A stretch of 64,000 nucleotides of DNA from Aldehydirespirator sp965261105. GTDB taxonomy: Bacteria; Actinomycetota; Acidimicrobiia; Acidimicrobiales; Aldehydirespiratoraceae. A model generated the notes under the pieces. The model ran no database searches, was not told the DNA's origin, and worked only from the letters and a program-made list of their open reading frames with translations. The position numbers and the translations under genes were made by a program. This document shows positions 7,906 to 15,953 of this stretch, in pieces (position 1 is the stretch's first letter; every line of letters begins with the position of its first letter). The stretch lies in NCBI GenBank assembly GCA_965261105.1, contig CBDHCM010000006.1, positions 1,860,001 through 1,924,000 of the forward strand, in the 5' to 3' direction.

Positions 7906-8526
7906 TCAGCCGAGGGCTGCCGCCCAGCGGTAGCCGGCGTCGATCTGGGGCTCCAGCTCCTCGAGGGTGCCGTTGTTGTCGATCACGAAGTCCGCCACCT
8001 CCAGACGCGACTCGCGGTCGGCTTGGCGGGCGATGCGGGCCCTAGCGTCGTCCTCGGACAGGTCCCGCTGGGTCACGAGGCGCTGCACCGCGACCTCAGG
8101 GTCTGCGTCCACCACCACGATGCCCGACAGGTCGCGGTAGCGGTTCGCGATCGGCTCCCCGTCGGGGCGGATCAGCAGCGGGATGTCGAGCACCACCACC
8201 GCGCCGGGCGACTGCTCGGCTGCCGCAGCTCTGCGCGTGCCCATCTCGGTTCCCACCGCCGGATGGACGATCGCGTTGAGGGCTGCCAGCTCGTCGGCGT
8301 CCCTGAACACCACCGCGGCCACCGCGGCCCGATCCAGCGTGCCGTCGGCCGCCACCACCAGCGGTCCCCACCGCGCCACGATGGCCTCGAAGACCGCCTG
8401 GCCCGGCCGCTGGAGGTCGCGCACGATCTCATCGGCGTCGATCAGGATCGCGCCCCGCTCGACCAGCCCGGCGCCCACGGTCGATTTGCCGGCGCCGATC
8501 CCCCCCGTCAGTGCGATCTCAGGCAG
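7906..8526 (-). CDS. coaE: Dephospho-CoA kinase
   Basis: Last step of coenzyme A synthesis: phosphorylates the 3'-OH of dephospho-CoA. About 206 aa. The P-loop ALTGGIGAGKSTV is present only if the gene starts upstream of the GTG at 8478. In that frame the rpsA stop lies at 8530-8532, and the only start-like codons between them are CTG 8526 and CTG 8511; I chose CTG 8526 (LPEIALTGG). Other features: DADEIVRDL, VVLDIPLL (lid and Mg region) and ARIARQADRESRLEVADFVIDN with the conserved R-Q and DN near the C-terminus. It is 3 bp behind rpsA and probably coupled to it. Confidence 0.93.
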   Translation of the reverse strand: MPEIALTGGIGAGKSTVGAGLVERGAILIDADEIVRDLQRPGQAVFEAIVARWGPLVVAADGTLDRAAVAAVVFRDADELAALNAIVHPAVGTEMGTRRAAAAEQSPGAVVVLDIPLLIRPDGEPIANRYRDLSGIVVVDADPEVAVQRLVTQRDLSEDDARARIARQADRESRLEVADFVIDNNGTLEELEPQIDAGYRWAAALG

Positions 8527-8529
8527 AGG

Positions 8530-9921
8530 TCAGGTCTCGGCGGTGAGCTCTTCGGCCGTGTGCTGGATCTCGTCGCCGGCCGAGCCCGGATCGGCGTGCT
8601 CGCCCTCGCCGGGGTCGTCGGCGTCGCCGGGGTCGTCCTCGGCGGAGAAGTAGTCCTCCCAGGCCTGCTGGCCCTCCGAACCGGCGGTGCCGATGTAGTT
8701 GCCTGCCTCGTCGTAGGCGTGGTCGCCGAAGTGCTCCTGGTATTCGGCGGCAACAATCCCGCCCTCGGCGGCCTGCTTGATCGACAGGCTGATGCGCCGG
8801 CGCTGCAGGTCGAGGTCGATGATCTTGACCCACAGCTCCTCGCCCGGGGTGACGACCTGCTCGGGGAGCTCCACGTGGTGTGCCGACATCTCCGAGATGT
8901 GCACCAGGCCCTCGATGCCGTCACCCACCTGCACGAACGACCCGAACGGCACCAGCTTCGTGATACGCCCGTACACCAGCTCCCCCACCCGGTGGCTGGC
9001 CGCGAACTCCTGCCAGGGATCCTGCTGGGTGGCTTTGAGCGACAGGCTGATCCGCTCCCGGTCCAGGTCCACCTCCAGCACCTGCACGTCGATGCGGTCG
9101 CCGGCCGACACCACTGCGCTCGGGTGGTCGACGTGCTTCCAGGACAGTTCCGACACGTGGACCAGGCCGTCCATGCCGCCGAGATCGACGAACGCGCCGA
9201 AGTTGACCACCGACGACACCACGCCGCTGCGGATCTCTCCCGGTCGCAGGTTGTCGAGGAACTCTTCCCGCTGCTCGCGCTGGGTCTCCTCCAGCCACGC
9301 TCGGCGGCTCAGCACCACGTTGTTGCGGTTCTTGTCGAGCTCGATGATCTTGGCGTTCAGCTCGGTGCCCACGTACGGCTGCAGGTCGCGCACCCGGCGC
9401 AACTCCACCAGCGAGGCCGGCAGAAAACCGCGCAGGCCGATGTCCACAATCAGACCGCCCTTGACTACCTCGATCACCAGGCCCTTGACCGCGGTGTTGG
9501 ACTCTCGCTGCTCCTCGATCCGCCCCCAGGCCCGCTCGTACTGGGCCCGTTTCTTGGACAGGATCAGCCGGCCCTCCTTGTCCTCCCGGGTGATGACCAG
9601 GGCCTCGATCGCCTCGCCCAGGGCGACCACGTCGCCGGGATCGACATCGTGGCGGATGCTCAGCTCGCGGGCCGGTATCACACCCTCGGACTTGTAGCCG
9701 ATGTCGAGCAGGACCTCTTCTTTGTCGATGCGGACGACCGTGCCCTCCACCATCTGGCCGTCCTCGACGATCACCATGGTGGCGGCGTAGGCGTCGTCGA
9801 GGCTGATGTCGCCGAGGTCGTCCTCGACGATCTGGCGCGGGATGTAGGTGCCGTCCTCGGCGAAGGTGCCCATGTCGGCGGGCGGGGCTGGCTCGAGGAT
9901 GGCGGTGGCAGTGTCGGTCAC
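8530..9921 (-). CDS. rpsA: 30S ribosomal protein S1
   Basis: 463 aa, actinobacterial-type S1 with four S1 (OB) repeats at about residues 52-125, 141-205, 226-295 and 311-382. The repeats carry VKGGLIVDIGLRGFLPASLV, VVNFGAFVDLGGMDGLVHVS and VPFGSFVQVGDGIEGLVHIS. The acidic C-terminal tail (about 80 residues, rich in D, E and G) is low complexity. It binds mRNA and helps load it on the ribosome. polA upstream and coaE downstream are on the same strand; this polA-rpsA-coaE-uvrB order is known in actinobacteria. Confidence 0.97.
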   Translation of the reverse strand: MTDTATAILEPAPPADMGTFAEDGTYIPRQIVEDDLGDISLDDAYAATMVIVEDGQMVEGTVVRIDKEEVLLDIGYKSEGVIPARELSIRHDVDPGDVVALGEAIEALVITREDKEGRLILSKKRAQYERAWGRIEEQRESNTAVKGLVIEVVKGGLIVDIGLRGFLPASLVELRRVRDLQPYVGTELNAKIIELDKNRNNVVLSRRAWLEETQREQREEFLDNLRPGEIRSGVVSSVVNFGAFVDLGGMDGLVHVSELSWKHVDHPSAVVSAGDRIDVQVLEVDLDRERISLSLKATQQDPWQEFAASHRVGELVYGRITKLVPFGSFVQVGDGIEGLVHISEMSAHHVELPEQVVTPGEELWVKIIDLDLQRRRISLSIKQAAEGGIVAAEYQEHFGDHAYDEAGNYIGTAGSEGQQAWEDYFSAEDDPGDADDPGEGEHADPGSAGDEIQHTAEELTAET

Positions 9922-9986
9922 GGCGTCTTTCCGGGCTGGATGGATAGGCGGATGGAACCCGGCGAGGCTACCGGCGCAGTGCCCGA

Positions 9987-10154
9987 GTTGTTCCCCCGGC
10001 CGGTGGCCGCGATGGCTCGGGCAGTTGTTCCCGCGGCCGGTGGCTGCGATGGCTCGGGCAGTTGTTCCCGCGGCCGGTGGCTGCGATGGCTCGGGCAGTT
10101 GTTCCCGCGGCCGGTGGCTGCGATGGCTCGGGCAGTTGTTCCCGCGGCCGGTGG
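9987..10154. repeat. 37-bp tandem repeat (minisatellite) between polA and rpsA
   Basis: Four full copies plus a partial fifth of a 37-bp unit; the motif GTTGTTCCC begins at 9987, 10024, 10061, 10098 and 10135. The copies are nearly identical. The unit is GC-rich and includes CCGCGGCCGG. It fills most of the 244-bp gap between the polA stop and rpsA start, where the rpsA promoter and leader should be. It has no spacers, so it is not a CRISPR array. Confidence 0.93.
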
Positions 10155-10165
10155 CCGTGGCCCGC

Positions 10166-12874
10166 TCAGCCCTTGGCCCCGGCCCACGTAACGGCCACCT
10201 GAAGGTCTACCTCCAGAGGCACCCGCAGCTCGAACGCGCCCCGCATGACGTCGCGGGTCAGCTCCGAAGCCGGCCCGACCTCGGCGTCGGGGGCCTCGAG
10301 GATGATCTCGTCGTGGACCTGCAGCACGATGCGCGACGCCAGGCCGCCCGCGTCCAGAGCCCGGTCGAGGCGCACCAGCGCGACTTTGAAGATGTCGGCC
10401 GCCAGTCCCTGAATCCCCGCGTTCATGGCTTGGCGCTCCCCAGCCTGGCGCAGCCGCACGTTGGGGCTGGCCAGCTCCGGGATCTGCCTGCGCCGGCCGA
10501 ACAGCGTCTCGGTGTAGCCCTTGCTGCGAGCCTCGGCCACGGTGCGGTCCATGTAGGCGCTCACCGCGGGGAACGCCTCGAAGTAGGCGTCGAGTATCTC
10601 GGTCGCCTCCCGGGTCGGGATGTTGAGGCGCTGGGCCAGGCCGTAGGCCTCCATCCCGTAGGCCAATCCGTACGACACCATCTTGGCCGTGGCCCGCTCC
10701 TCCACCCCCACCAGCGACGGGTCGATGCCGAACACACGGGCCGCGGTGGCCGTGTGGATGTCGTGGCCGGCTTCGAAAGCGGCGATCAGGCCCGGATCCT
10801 CAGCCAGGTGGGCGATGCAGCGCAGCTCGATCTGGTCGTAGTCGGCGACCAGCAGCTTGCGTCCCGGCGGAGCGACGAACGCGGTGCGGAACACCCGTCC
10901 CCGCTCTGACCGCACCGGGATGTTGTGCAGGTTGGGCGCGTCGGAGCTGAGCCGGCCGGTGCGGGCCACCGTCTGGTTGAAGGTGGCCCGGATGCGTTCG
11001 TCGGAGCCGATCGCGGCGGGCAGGCCCGCGCCGTAGGTGGAGCGCAGCTTCTCGACCTCGCGGTAGCCGAGCAGGTGGTCCACGATGGGATGCTCGCCAC
11101 GGAGCTTCTCCAGCGACTGTGCGTCGGTGGAGAAGCCGGTCTTGGTGCGCTTGGTGGGGGTGAGCCCGAGGTCTTCGAAGAGGACCTCGGCAATTTGCTT
11201 GGGCGAGTTGACGTTGATGTCCCGCCCCGCGTCGGCGAGCACCTCGCGGCGCAGTTCCTCGGCTTCGGTGTCGAGCTCGTCGCGGATCGTTTCCAGCACC
11301 GACCGGTCCACTCCGATCCCGAGGTGCTCCATGCGGGCCAGGACCCTGACCAGGGGCACCTCCACCTCGTCGTTGAGGCGGTCCAGGCCCTGCGCGGCCA
11401 GTGCCTCGCGCAGCGGCAGGACCAGGCGGTCGATGGCCAGCGCGGCCCATCCCGCCTGCTCGGGGGGCTCGACGGCGTCGCCGCCGAGGTCCAGTCGCCC
11501 CTCGTGTGGGGCGTGGGAGGGCGGGTCTATGCCGGCGTAGCGGCCGGCCAGGTCGCTCAGGTCGTAGCGGGCGTCGGCCGGGTCGAGGAGGTAGGCGGCC
11601 AGCATGGTGTCGATCAGCGGGTCGCGCATCTCGATGCCGCGGTCCAGCAGCGGGCGCATCAGGGCCTTGGCGCCGTGCGCGGCGAGCGGCCGGGCCGCGC
11701 CGCGGTCGACTCCATCGGCGGGGCCGGCCACGAGACCGGCGAGCGCGGCCGAGACTGCGCCGTCGTGCAGCAGGTGGCCGGGCACGAAGGCCACCCGGCC
11801 GGCGGCCGCGTCGACCACCCACGCCAGACCGCCCTCGAGCCCCTCGGACGGGGCTGCTAGCGCCAGGGGCCCGCCCGCCGCCCCTTGCGCTCCAGCGTCT
11901 CGGAGGGCTTCCACCGCCTCGGCCGGGTTCTCGAGCACCAGAGCCTCGGGCACCAGCGCCCTCGTTGCCGGGCCGTCACCGCCGGCGTCCTCGCCGAGAG
12001 CGCCACCGAGGGCTTCGACCAGGCGGGCGTGCAGCGAGCGGAACTCCAGGAAGTCGAACAGCTTGCGGACCGCCCCGGCGTCGACCTCTCCGAGGGCGAG
12101 GTCGTCGAGCCCGGCGTCCAGCGGCACGTCGCGCACCAACCGCATCATCTCCACGTTGGTGCGGACCCGCTCCTCGGCGGCCGCGAGGTTCTCTCTGAGC
12201 TTGGGCGTCAGGTCGTCCAGGGAGCCGAAGATCCCGTCCAGCCCCCCCCTTTCGTTGATCAGCTTGGCCGCGGTCTTCTCGCCCACCCCGGGCACTCCGG
12301 GCAGGTTGTCGCTGGGGTCGCCCCGCAAGGCCGCATATTGCACGTAGTCGGCGGGCCTCACGCCGGTGCGGTCCAAGATGCCGGCCTCGTCATACAGCTT
12401 GTAGTCGGACACGCCCCGCACGTTGTAGAGCACCTTCACCCATGGGTCCTCCACCAGCTGGTAGGTGTCGCGGTCGCCGGTCACGACGATCACGTCATCG
12501 CCGGCGTCGCGGCCCTCTGTCGCCAGGGTGGCGATCACGTCGTCGGCCTCGTAGCTCGGCGCGTCCACCGTGGGCACGGCTAGCGCCTCGAGGACTTCCC
12601 GCACCAGGCCCATCTGCTGGCGCAGGATGTCGGGGGCAGAGTCGCGGGTCCCCTTGTAGGTGGGAACCACGGCGTGCCTGAAGGTCGGCTCGGGCCGGTC
12701 GAAGGCGACCACAACCTTGTCGGGCTGATGGTCGCGCCACAGGTTGATGAGCATCGACGTGAAGCCGAACACTGCGTTGGTGATCTGGCCCGACGCGGTG
12801 GCCATGTCGGTGGGCAGGGCGAAGAAGGCGCGATAGGCCAGCGAGTTGCCGTCGATCAGCATCACCTTGGCCAT
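10166..12874 (-). CDS. polA: DNA polymerase I
   Basis: 902 aa. N-terminal 5'-3' nuclease (residues 1 to about 300: MLIDGNSLAYRAFFALP, SYEADDVIATLA, GDPSDNLPGVPGVGEKTA). The central 3'-5' exonuclease-like region keeps DTMLAAYLLDP but the usual D-x-E site is replaced by VVDAAAGRVAFVPGH, so proofreading is probably absent, as in other actinobacterial PolA. The C-terminal polymerase has motif A VADYDQIELRCIAHL, motif B TAKMVSYGLAYGMEAYGLA and motif C QVHDEIILE. It fills repair gaps and removes RNA primers. ATG start at 12874. Confidence 0.97.
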   Translation of the reverse strand: MAKVMLIDGNSLAYRAFFALPTDMATASGQITNAVFGFTSMLINLWRDHQPDKVVVAFDRPEPTFRHAVVPTYKGTRDSAPDILRQQMGLVREVLEALAVPTVDAPSYEADDVIATLATEGRDAGDDVIVVTGDRDTYQLVEDPWVKVLYNVRGVSDYKLYDEAGILDRTGVRPADYVQYAALRGDPSDNLPGVPGVGEKTAAKLINERGGLDGIFGSLDDLTPKLRENLAAAEERVRTNVEMMRLVRDVPLDAGLDDLALGEVDAGAVRKLFDFLEFRSLHARLVEALGGALGEDAGGDGPATRALVPEALVLENPAEAVEALRDAGAQGAAGGPLALAAPSEGLEGGLAWVVDAAAGRVAFVPGHLLHDGAVSAALAGLVAGPADGVDRGAARPLAAHGAKALMRPLLDRGIEMRDPLIDTMLAAYLLDPADARYDLSDLAGRYAGIDPPSHAPHEGRLDLGGDAVEPPEQAGWAALAIDRLVLPLREALAAQGLDRLNDEVEVPLVRVLARMEHLGIGVDRSVLETIRDELDTEAEELRREVLADAGRDINVNSPKQIAEVLFEDLGLTPTKRTKTGFSTDAQSLEKLRGEHPIVDHLLGYREVEKLRSTYGAGLPAAIGSDERIRATFNQTVARTGRLSSDAPNLHNIPVRSERGRVFRTAFVAPPGRKLLVADYDQIELRCIAHLAEDPGLIAAFEAGHDIHTATAARVFGIDPSLVGVEERATAKMVSYGLAYGMEAYGLAQRLNIPTREATEILDAYFEAFPAVSAYMDRTVAEARSKGYTETLFGRRRQIPELASPNVRLRQAGERQAMNAGIQGLAADIFKVALVRLDRALDAGGLASRIVLQVHDEIILEAPDAEVGPASELTRDVMRGAFELRVPLEVDLQVAVTWAGAKG

Positions 12875-12951
12875 GGCGGAGAATCTACGGCAACGAGACC
12901 GGGCGCCGGGCAGTCACCGCGCTCCGAGGCCGTCGAGGAGCCCCTGGGGCC

Positions 12952-13019
12952 TCACGGCGCGATGCGGCCCCCGAGCACGGGCTTCGGCAGGTCACGGCGC
13001 GATGAGTCCCTCAAGCACG
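12952..13019. repeat. Imperfect 28-bp direct repeat: duplicated 3' end of the ANTAR gene
   Basis: Copy 12952-12979 repeats 12992-13019, the last 28 bases of the ANTAR gene including its stop, with five or six mismatches. Read on the minus strand they encode VLGGRIAP-stop and VLEGLIAP-stop. It looks like an old small tandem duplication left downstream of the gene. Confidence 0.8.
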
Positions 13020-13579
13020 TCGCCGGCGACTTCTCGCATCGTGCGGCGCTGCGACATGGCGGTGCGCTGGATGAACACGTAGGCGTCCTGCTCGCTCATG
13101 TCGTGGCCGTCGCGGAGCCGCCCCTTGGCCCGATCGAGGAGCTTGCGCACCTCCAACCGGTCCTCCAGGTCGCCGATCTGGCCTTCGAGCGCCTCCATCT
13201 CGCGGTACCGGGCCAGGGCCAGCTCGACGGCGGGCACCAGAGCGTTGCGCCGGTACGGCTTCACGAGGTAGGTCATCGCTCCGGCCTCGCGGGCCTGCTC
13301 GATCAGGTCCCGCTGGCTGAACGCAGTGAGGATCACGACCGCTGTCCCCCGCTGGGGCGCGATGCGGCGGGCGGCCTCGATCCCGTCGAGACCGGGCATC
13401 TTCACGTCGAGGATGGCCACGTCTGGACGGTGCTCGGCTACCAGCCCGACCGCCTCGTCGCCCCGGCCCGTGTCGGCCACGACGTCGAAGCCCTCCTCGC
13501 GCAGGGTCTCGACCAGGTCGAGCCGGATGATGGCCTCGTCCTCCGCCACCACCACCCGAACCGCGCCGGGAGCGCTCAC
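12992..13579 (-). CDS. ANTAR-domain response regulator (PdtaR-like)
   Basis: 195 aa. A receiver domain (residues 8 to about 125) shows VVVAEDEAIIR (acidic pocket), VAILDVKMPGLDG (phospho-acceptor Asp), VILTAF and YLVKPY (the conserved Lys). The C-terminus from about residue 135 is an ANTAR RNA-binding domain (RKLLDRAKGRLRDGHDMSEQ then AYVFIQRTAMSQRRTM). Such proteins bind paired hairpins in leader RNAs and prevent termination. GTG start at 13579 overlaps the stop of the upstream gene by 4 bp. The partner histidine kinase is not in the window. It is the last core gene before the island. Confidence 0.93.
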   Translation of the reverse strand: MSAPGAVRVVVAEDEAIIRLDLVETLREEGFDVVADTGRGDEAVGLVAEHRPDVAILDVKMPGLDGIEAARRIAPQRGTAVVILTAFSQRDLIEQAREAGAMTYLVKPYRRNALVPAVELALARYREMEALEGQIGDLEDRLEVRKLLDRAKGRLRDGHDMSEQDAYVFIQRTAMSQRRTMREVAGDVLEGLIAP

Positions 13580-13872
13580 GACGCGCTGAACCCATCCAGC
13601 AGGGCGTCCTGATCGGCTTCCAGGCGGGCGATGCGCTCCGCGATCTCGTCGCGGTGGTGCCGGAGCCTCTCGGCGTGCCGCCGCGCCTCCCGGTACTCGC
13701 GTTCAGCGATCGGCGTCTCCGACACCAGCGCCCGCAGCCTGTAGTCGCCAGCCTCGTCGGCGACCTGCACCAGCTGCTCCTCGCATACGCGAAGGTCAGC
13801 TCGCAGGGCGCTCAGCTGCCGTCCGATTCCCCGCAGACGACGCTCGATCCGGTCGCGGGACATGCGTTCCAT
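13576..13872 (-). CDS. Small coiled-coil protein coupled to the ANTAR regulator
   Basis: 98 aa from ATG 13872 (or 95 aa from ATG 13863). Rich in Arg, Glu and Leu over nearly its whole length, with heptad spacing (IGRQLSALRADLRVCEEQLV; AERIARLEADQDALLDG), so a long coiled coil. I know no function. The 4-bp GTGA overlap with the regulator suggests joint translation. AGGAG is visible about 15 bases upstream. The ORF extends further 5' but the extension runs toward the tRNA-like repeat and is less convincing. Confidence 0.65.
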   Translation of the reverse strand: MERMSRDRIERRLRGIGRQLSALRADLRVCEEQLVQVADEAGDYRLRALVSETPIAEREYREARRHAERLRHHRDEIAERIARLEADQDALLDGFSAS

Positions 13873-13956
13873 TCTAGGAGGCGCTCCTGCCGCCTCCAGC
13901 CGTCTCATGACCCCCGCGTGGGTTCGCGATGTTCTTGTGTCTTGCGACATCACACG

Positions 13957-13981
13957 GTGCCCGGAGAGGGAATCACACCCT
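13957..13981 (+). repeat. Left attachment-site-like repeat (tRNA-Leu 3' end remnant)
   Basis: GTGCCCGGAGAGGGA is identical to 30402-30416, the acceptor stem and T-arm of the tRNA-Leu gene; the next ten bases match at seven positions, giving 22 of 25. The mismatches fall in the T-loop. It stands about 300 bp before the integrase gene. Confidence 0.75.
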
Positions 13982-14114
13982 ACTGTGACAGCTCGTGCCA
14001 CGGGGTGCCGTAGCGGGCCACAAATCCGAGGTCAAAGCCCACTTCAGAGCAGGTAAACGCCAGCCAGCTTGTGTCGGCGTGTGCCACGCTGTATCGTGCG
14101 TTGTCAGACGAGAA

Positions 14115-14126
14115 GTGGTAACAGGA
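14115..14126 (+). promoter_or_regulatory. Possible integrase arm-type site, copy 1
   Basis: GTGGTAACAGGA, the perfect reverse complement of 14248-14259; the core AGTGGTAACAG also occurs at 30334-30344 near the other island end. Repeated motifs near both ends of an element are what arm-type binding sites of tyrosine integrases look like. They flank a gene-free stretch from 13873 to 14283 that otherwise shows only the tRNA remnant. Confidence 0.5.
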
Positions 14127-14247
14127 AAGGTACGACGCCGTCTAGGAGGTGGTGCCCACGAGTCGTGGTTCGCGGCACCTCGGACGTTTGAGTCCCCCGC
14201 CGGCACCACAACAAGCTCGCTGGCGGTGCACACCCTGTGAACCCCAC

Positions 14248-14259
14248 TCCTGTTACCAC
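14248..14259 (-). promoter_or_regulatory. Possible integrase arm-type site, copy 2 (inverted)
   Basis: TCCTGTTACCAC, perfect inverted partner of copy 1, 25 bp upstream of the integrase start. It could equally be an operator for int autoregulation. Confidence 0.5.
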
Positions 14260-14283
14260 CTGACCAAGAAGGGAACCCGAACG

Positions 14284-15270
14284 GTGCAGCGGCCTCGAAC
14301 ACTGACAGCGGCCTTCGCGCGCACGATCAGCCGACCGGGACGCTACGGCGACGGCAGAGGCGGCCACGGGTTGAGCCTACTGGTGAAGCCCACCGCGAAC
14401 GGCCGATGGTCCAAGACCTGGGCGCAGCGGCTGCGTATCGGTGGCCGTGTCGTGAGTCTCGGTTTGGGCTCGTTCCCGGCCGTGTCGCTGGCATTGGCCC
14501 GTGAGCGGGCGCTCGCCAACCGGCAGGCTGTGGAGGAGGGCCGGGACCCGCGTCGGCGCCACGCGGTGAGCTTCGGTGACGCCATGGAGGCTGTGATCGA
14601 CCTGCACCGCCCGAACTGGAAACCCACCAGCAACACCGAGCAGCAGTGGCGGTCGCTCCTGGCGAACCACATCAGCGCGACGATCGGTCCGATGCCGATC
14701 CCGGATGTGGCAGCCGCCGACATTGTGGCAGTGCTTGACCGGGTGTGGGATCGCCCCGAGCTGGCCCGCAGAACGGCACGACGGATCTCCACGACGATGA
14801 AATGGGCAATGGGCCGCGGGTTGCGCGACAGCGACCCCACCGAGGCTGCTGTTGCGGCGATGCCCAAGCACCGTCATCGCCCCAGCCACCACCGGGCGCT
14901 GCACCACAGCGACCTCCCCGACGCCCTAGAGAAGATCCGGGCCTCACAGGCAGCCACCGCCACCAAATCTGCCCTAGAACTGATGGTGTTGACCGCGACT
15001 AGACCAGGCGAAGTCCGCCACGCCCACTGGGCCGAGTTCGACCTCTCCAATCAGTTGAGTGGGGAGATCCCCGCTGAACTGGGCAACCTGACCGCCCTGA
15101 AGTTCCTGAGTCTCGGCTCCAATCAGTTGAGTGGGGAGATCCCCGCTGAACTAGGCAAACTCACCACCCTGGAGAGCCTGACCCTTGACGACAATCAGTT
15201 GAGTGGATGCATACCCGCCTCCATACGTGACGTGAGCGGCACAGGTGAAGTTCCATTCTGCGACGGGTGA
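14284..15270 (+). CDS. Chimera: P4-type tyrosine integrase (truncated) fused in frame to leucine-rich repeats
   Basis: 328 aa from GTG 14284 (AAGAAGGGA upstream). Residues 1 to about 100 are a DUF4102-type arm-binding domain (GLSLLVKPTANGRWSKTW, then VVSLGLGSFPAVSLA and ERALANRQAVEEGRDP). Next comes the core-binding domain and the first catalytic box TATRPGEVRHAHWAEFDL with the first catalytic Arg. At FDLS the protein switches directly into plant-type leucine-rich repeats: NQLSGEIPAELGNLTALKFL, a second 24-residue repeat, and a final NQLSGCIPASIRDV ending in PFCDG. The H-x-x-R box and the nucleophilic Tyr are missing, so it cannot recombine DNA. The 3' part looks like the natural end of a separate LRR protein gene. 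Confidence 0.85.
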   Translation: MQRPRTLTAAFARTISRPGRYGDGRGGHGLSLLVKPTANGRWSKTWAQRLRIGGRVVSLGLGSFPAVSLALARERALANRQAVEEGRDPRRRHAVSFGDAMEAVIDLHRPNWKPTSNTEQQWRSLLANHISATIGPMPIPDVAAADIVAVLDRVWDRPELARRTARRISTTMKWAMGRGLRDSDPTEAAVAAMPKHRHRPSHHRALHHSDLPDALEKIRASQAATATKSALELMVLTATRPGEVRHAHWAEFDLSNQLSGEIPAELGNLTALKFLSLGSNQLSGEIPAELGKLTTLESLTLDDNQLSGCIPASIRDVSGTGEVPFCDG

Positions 15271-15348
15271 CGGTCGGCGACCGTCTCGACCGACTGAATG
15301 CTGATGCCATGAGCCCGTCAGAGGGAGGCGTCCTCAGCGCGACCGATC

Positions 15349-15759
15349 ATGGCTCGCATACGTAGCAGCCCGCGCCTTCTTGTGATCGGGGCGCTTGGCG
15401 TGTGGCTGCTGATTTCCGCCTACATGTTGGTCATCCTGGGTGAGGAACTCGACATGGACAGTGTGTTCTACGGCTACTCGGGTGCCACAGGGAGAACCGT
15501 CATCCACGGCCCTACTTATGTTCCGCCGCCCGAGAATCCGCCACTTGCAGTGGTGGCTGCGTTCGGGGCTGTGGGAGTTGTCGTCGGGCTTCCTGCCACG
15601 CTTCCGAAGCGATGGTTTTCGATCGCTCTATATGGAAGCGCGATCCTCACCGGGCTCTTGCTTGCAGGTACTATTCTGCGCCTAGGGCTACTGCTGGTCC
15701 CTGTGCTCGCTCTCCAATTGTGGGCGCTTAGTCGATCACGCCAGATGAAGCGTCAATAG
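15349..15759 (+). CDS. Small membrane protein, unknown function
   Basis: 136 aa with about four hydrophobic segments: residues 10-30, 65-82, 91-105 and 107-125. A polar loop of about 35 residues (YGYSGATGRTVIHGPTYVPP) follows the first helix and is probably outside the cell. I recognise no family. Start ATG 15349 has no strong Shine-Dalgarno. It lies between the chimeric integrase and a truncated gene inside the island; it could be cargo or a leftover. Confidence 0.5.
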   Translation: MARIRSSPRLLVIGALGVWLLISAYMLVILGEELDMDSVFYGYSGATGRTVIHGPTYVPPPENPPLAVVAAFGAVGVVVGLPATLPKRWFSIALYGSAILTGLLLAGTILRLGLLLVPVLALQLWALSRSRQMKRQ

Positions 15760-15953
15760 CCAGCAGGCGGGTCGAGCGGTGCGGGCCGAGGTGCAGCGCA
15801 GCCCAAACGCCGGGCAGCTAGCGCATCCAGGCCCCGAGATGCCGTCCCCGACGGCGCCGTAGCGCCGCCTCATTCTGCAGCATGCTGTACAGAGAATCTC
15901 TAGCGTTGGTAAACACATTGGGGCATCCGCGATGGCCCGGAAGGAGAACCCAG

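Noticed and set aside
9987..10154. CRISPR array
   Set aside because: Units are 37 bp but follow one another without spacers; no cas genes nearby.
13957..13981. A second, functional tRNA-Leu gene
   Set aside because: Only the 3' part matches; anticodon arm and 5' half are absent, so it is an attachment remnant.
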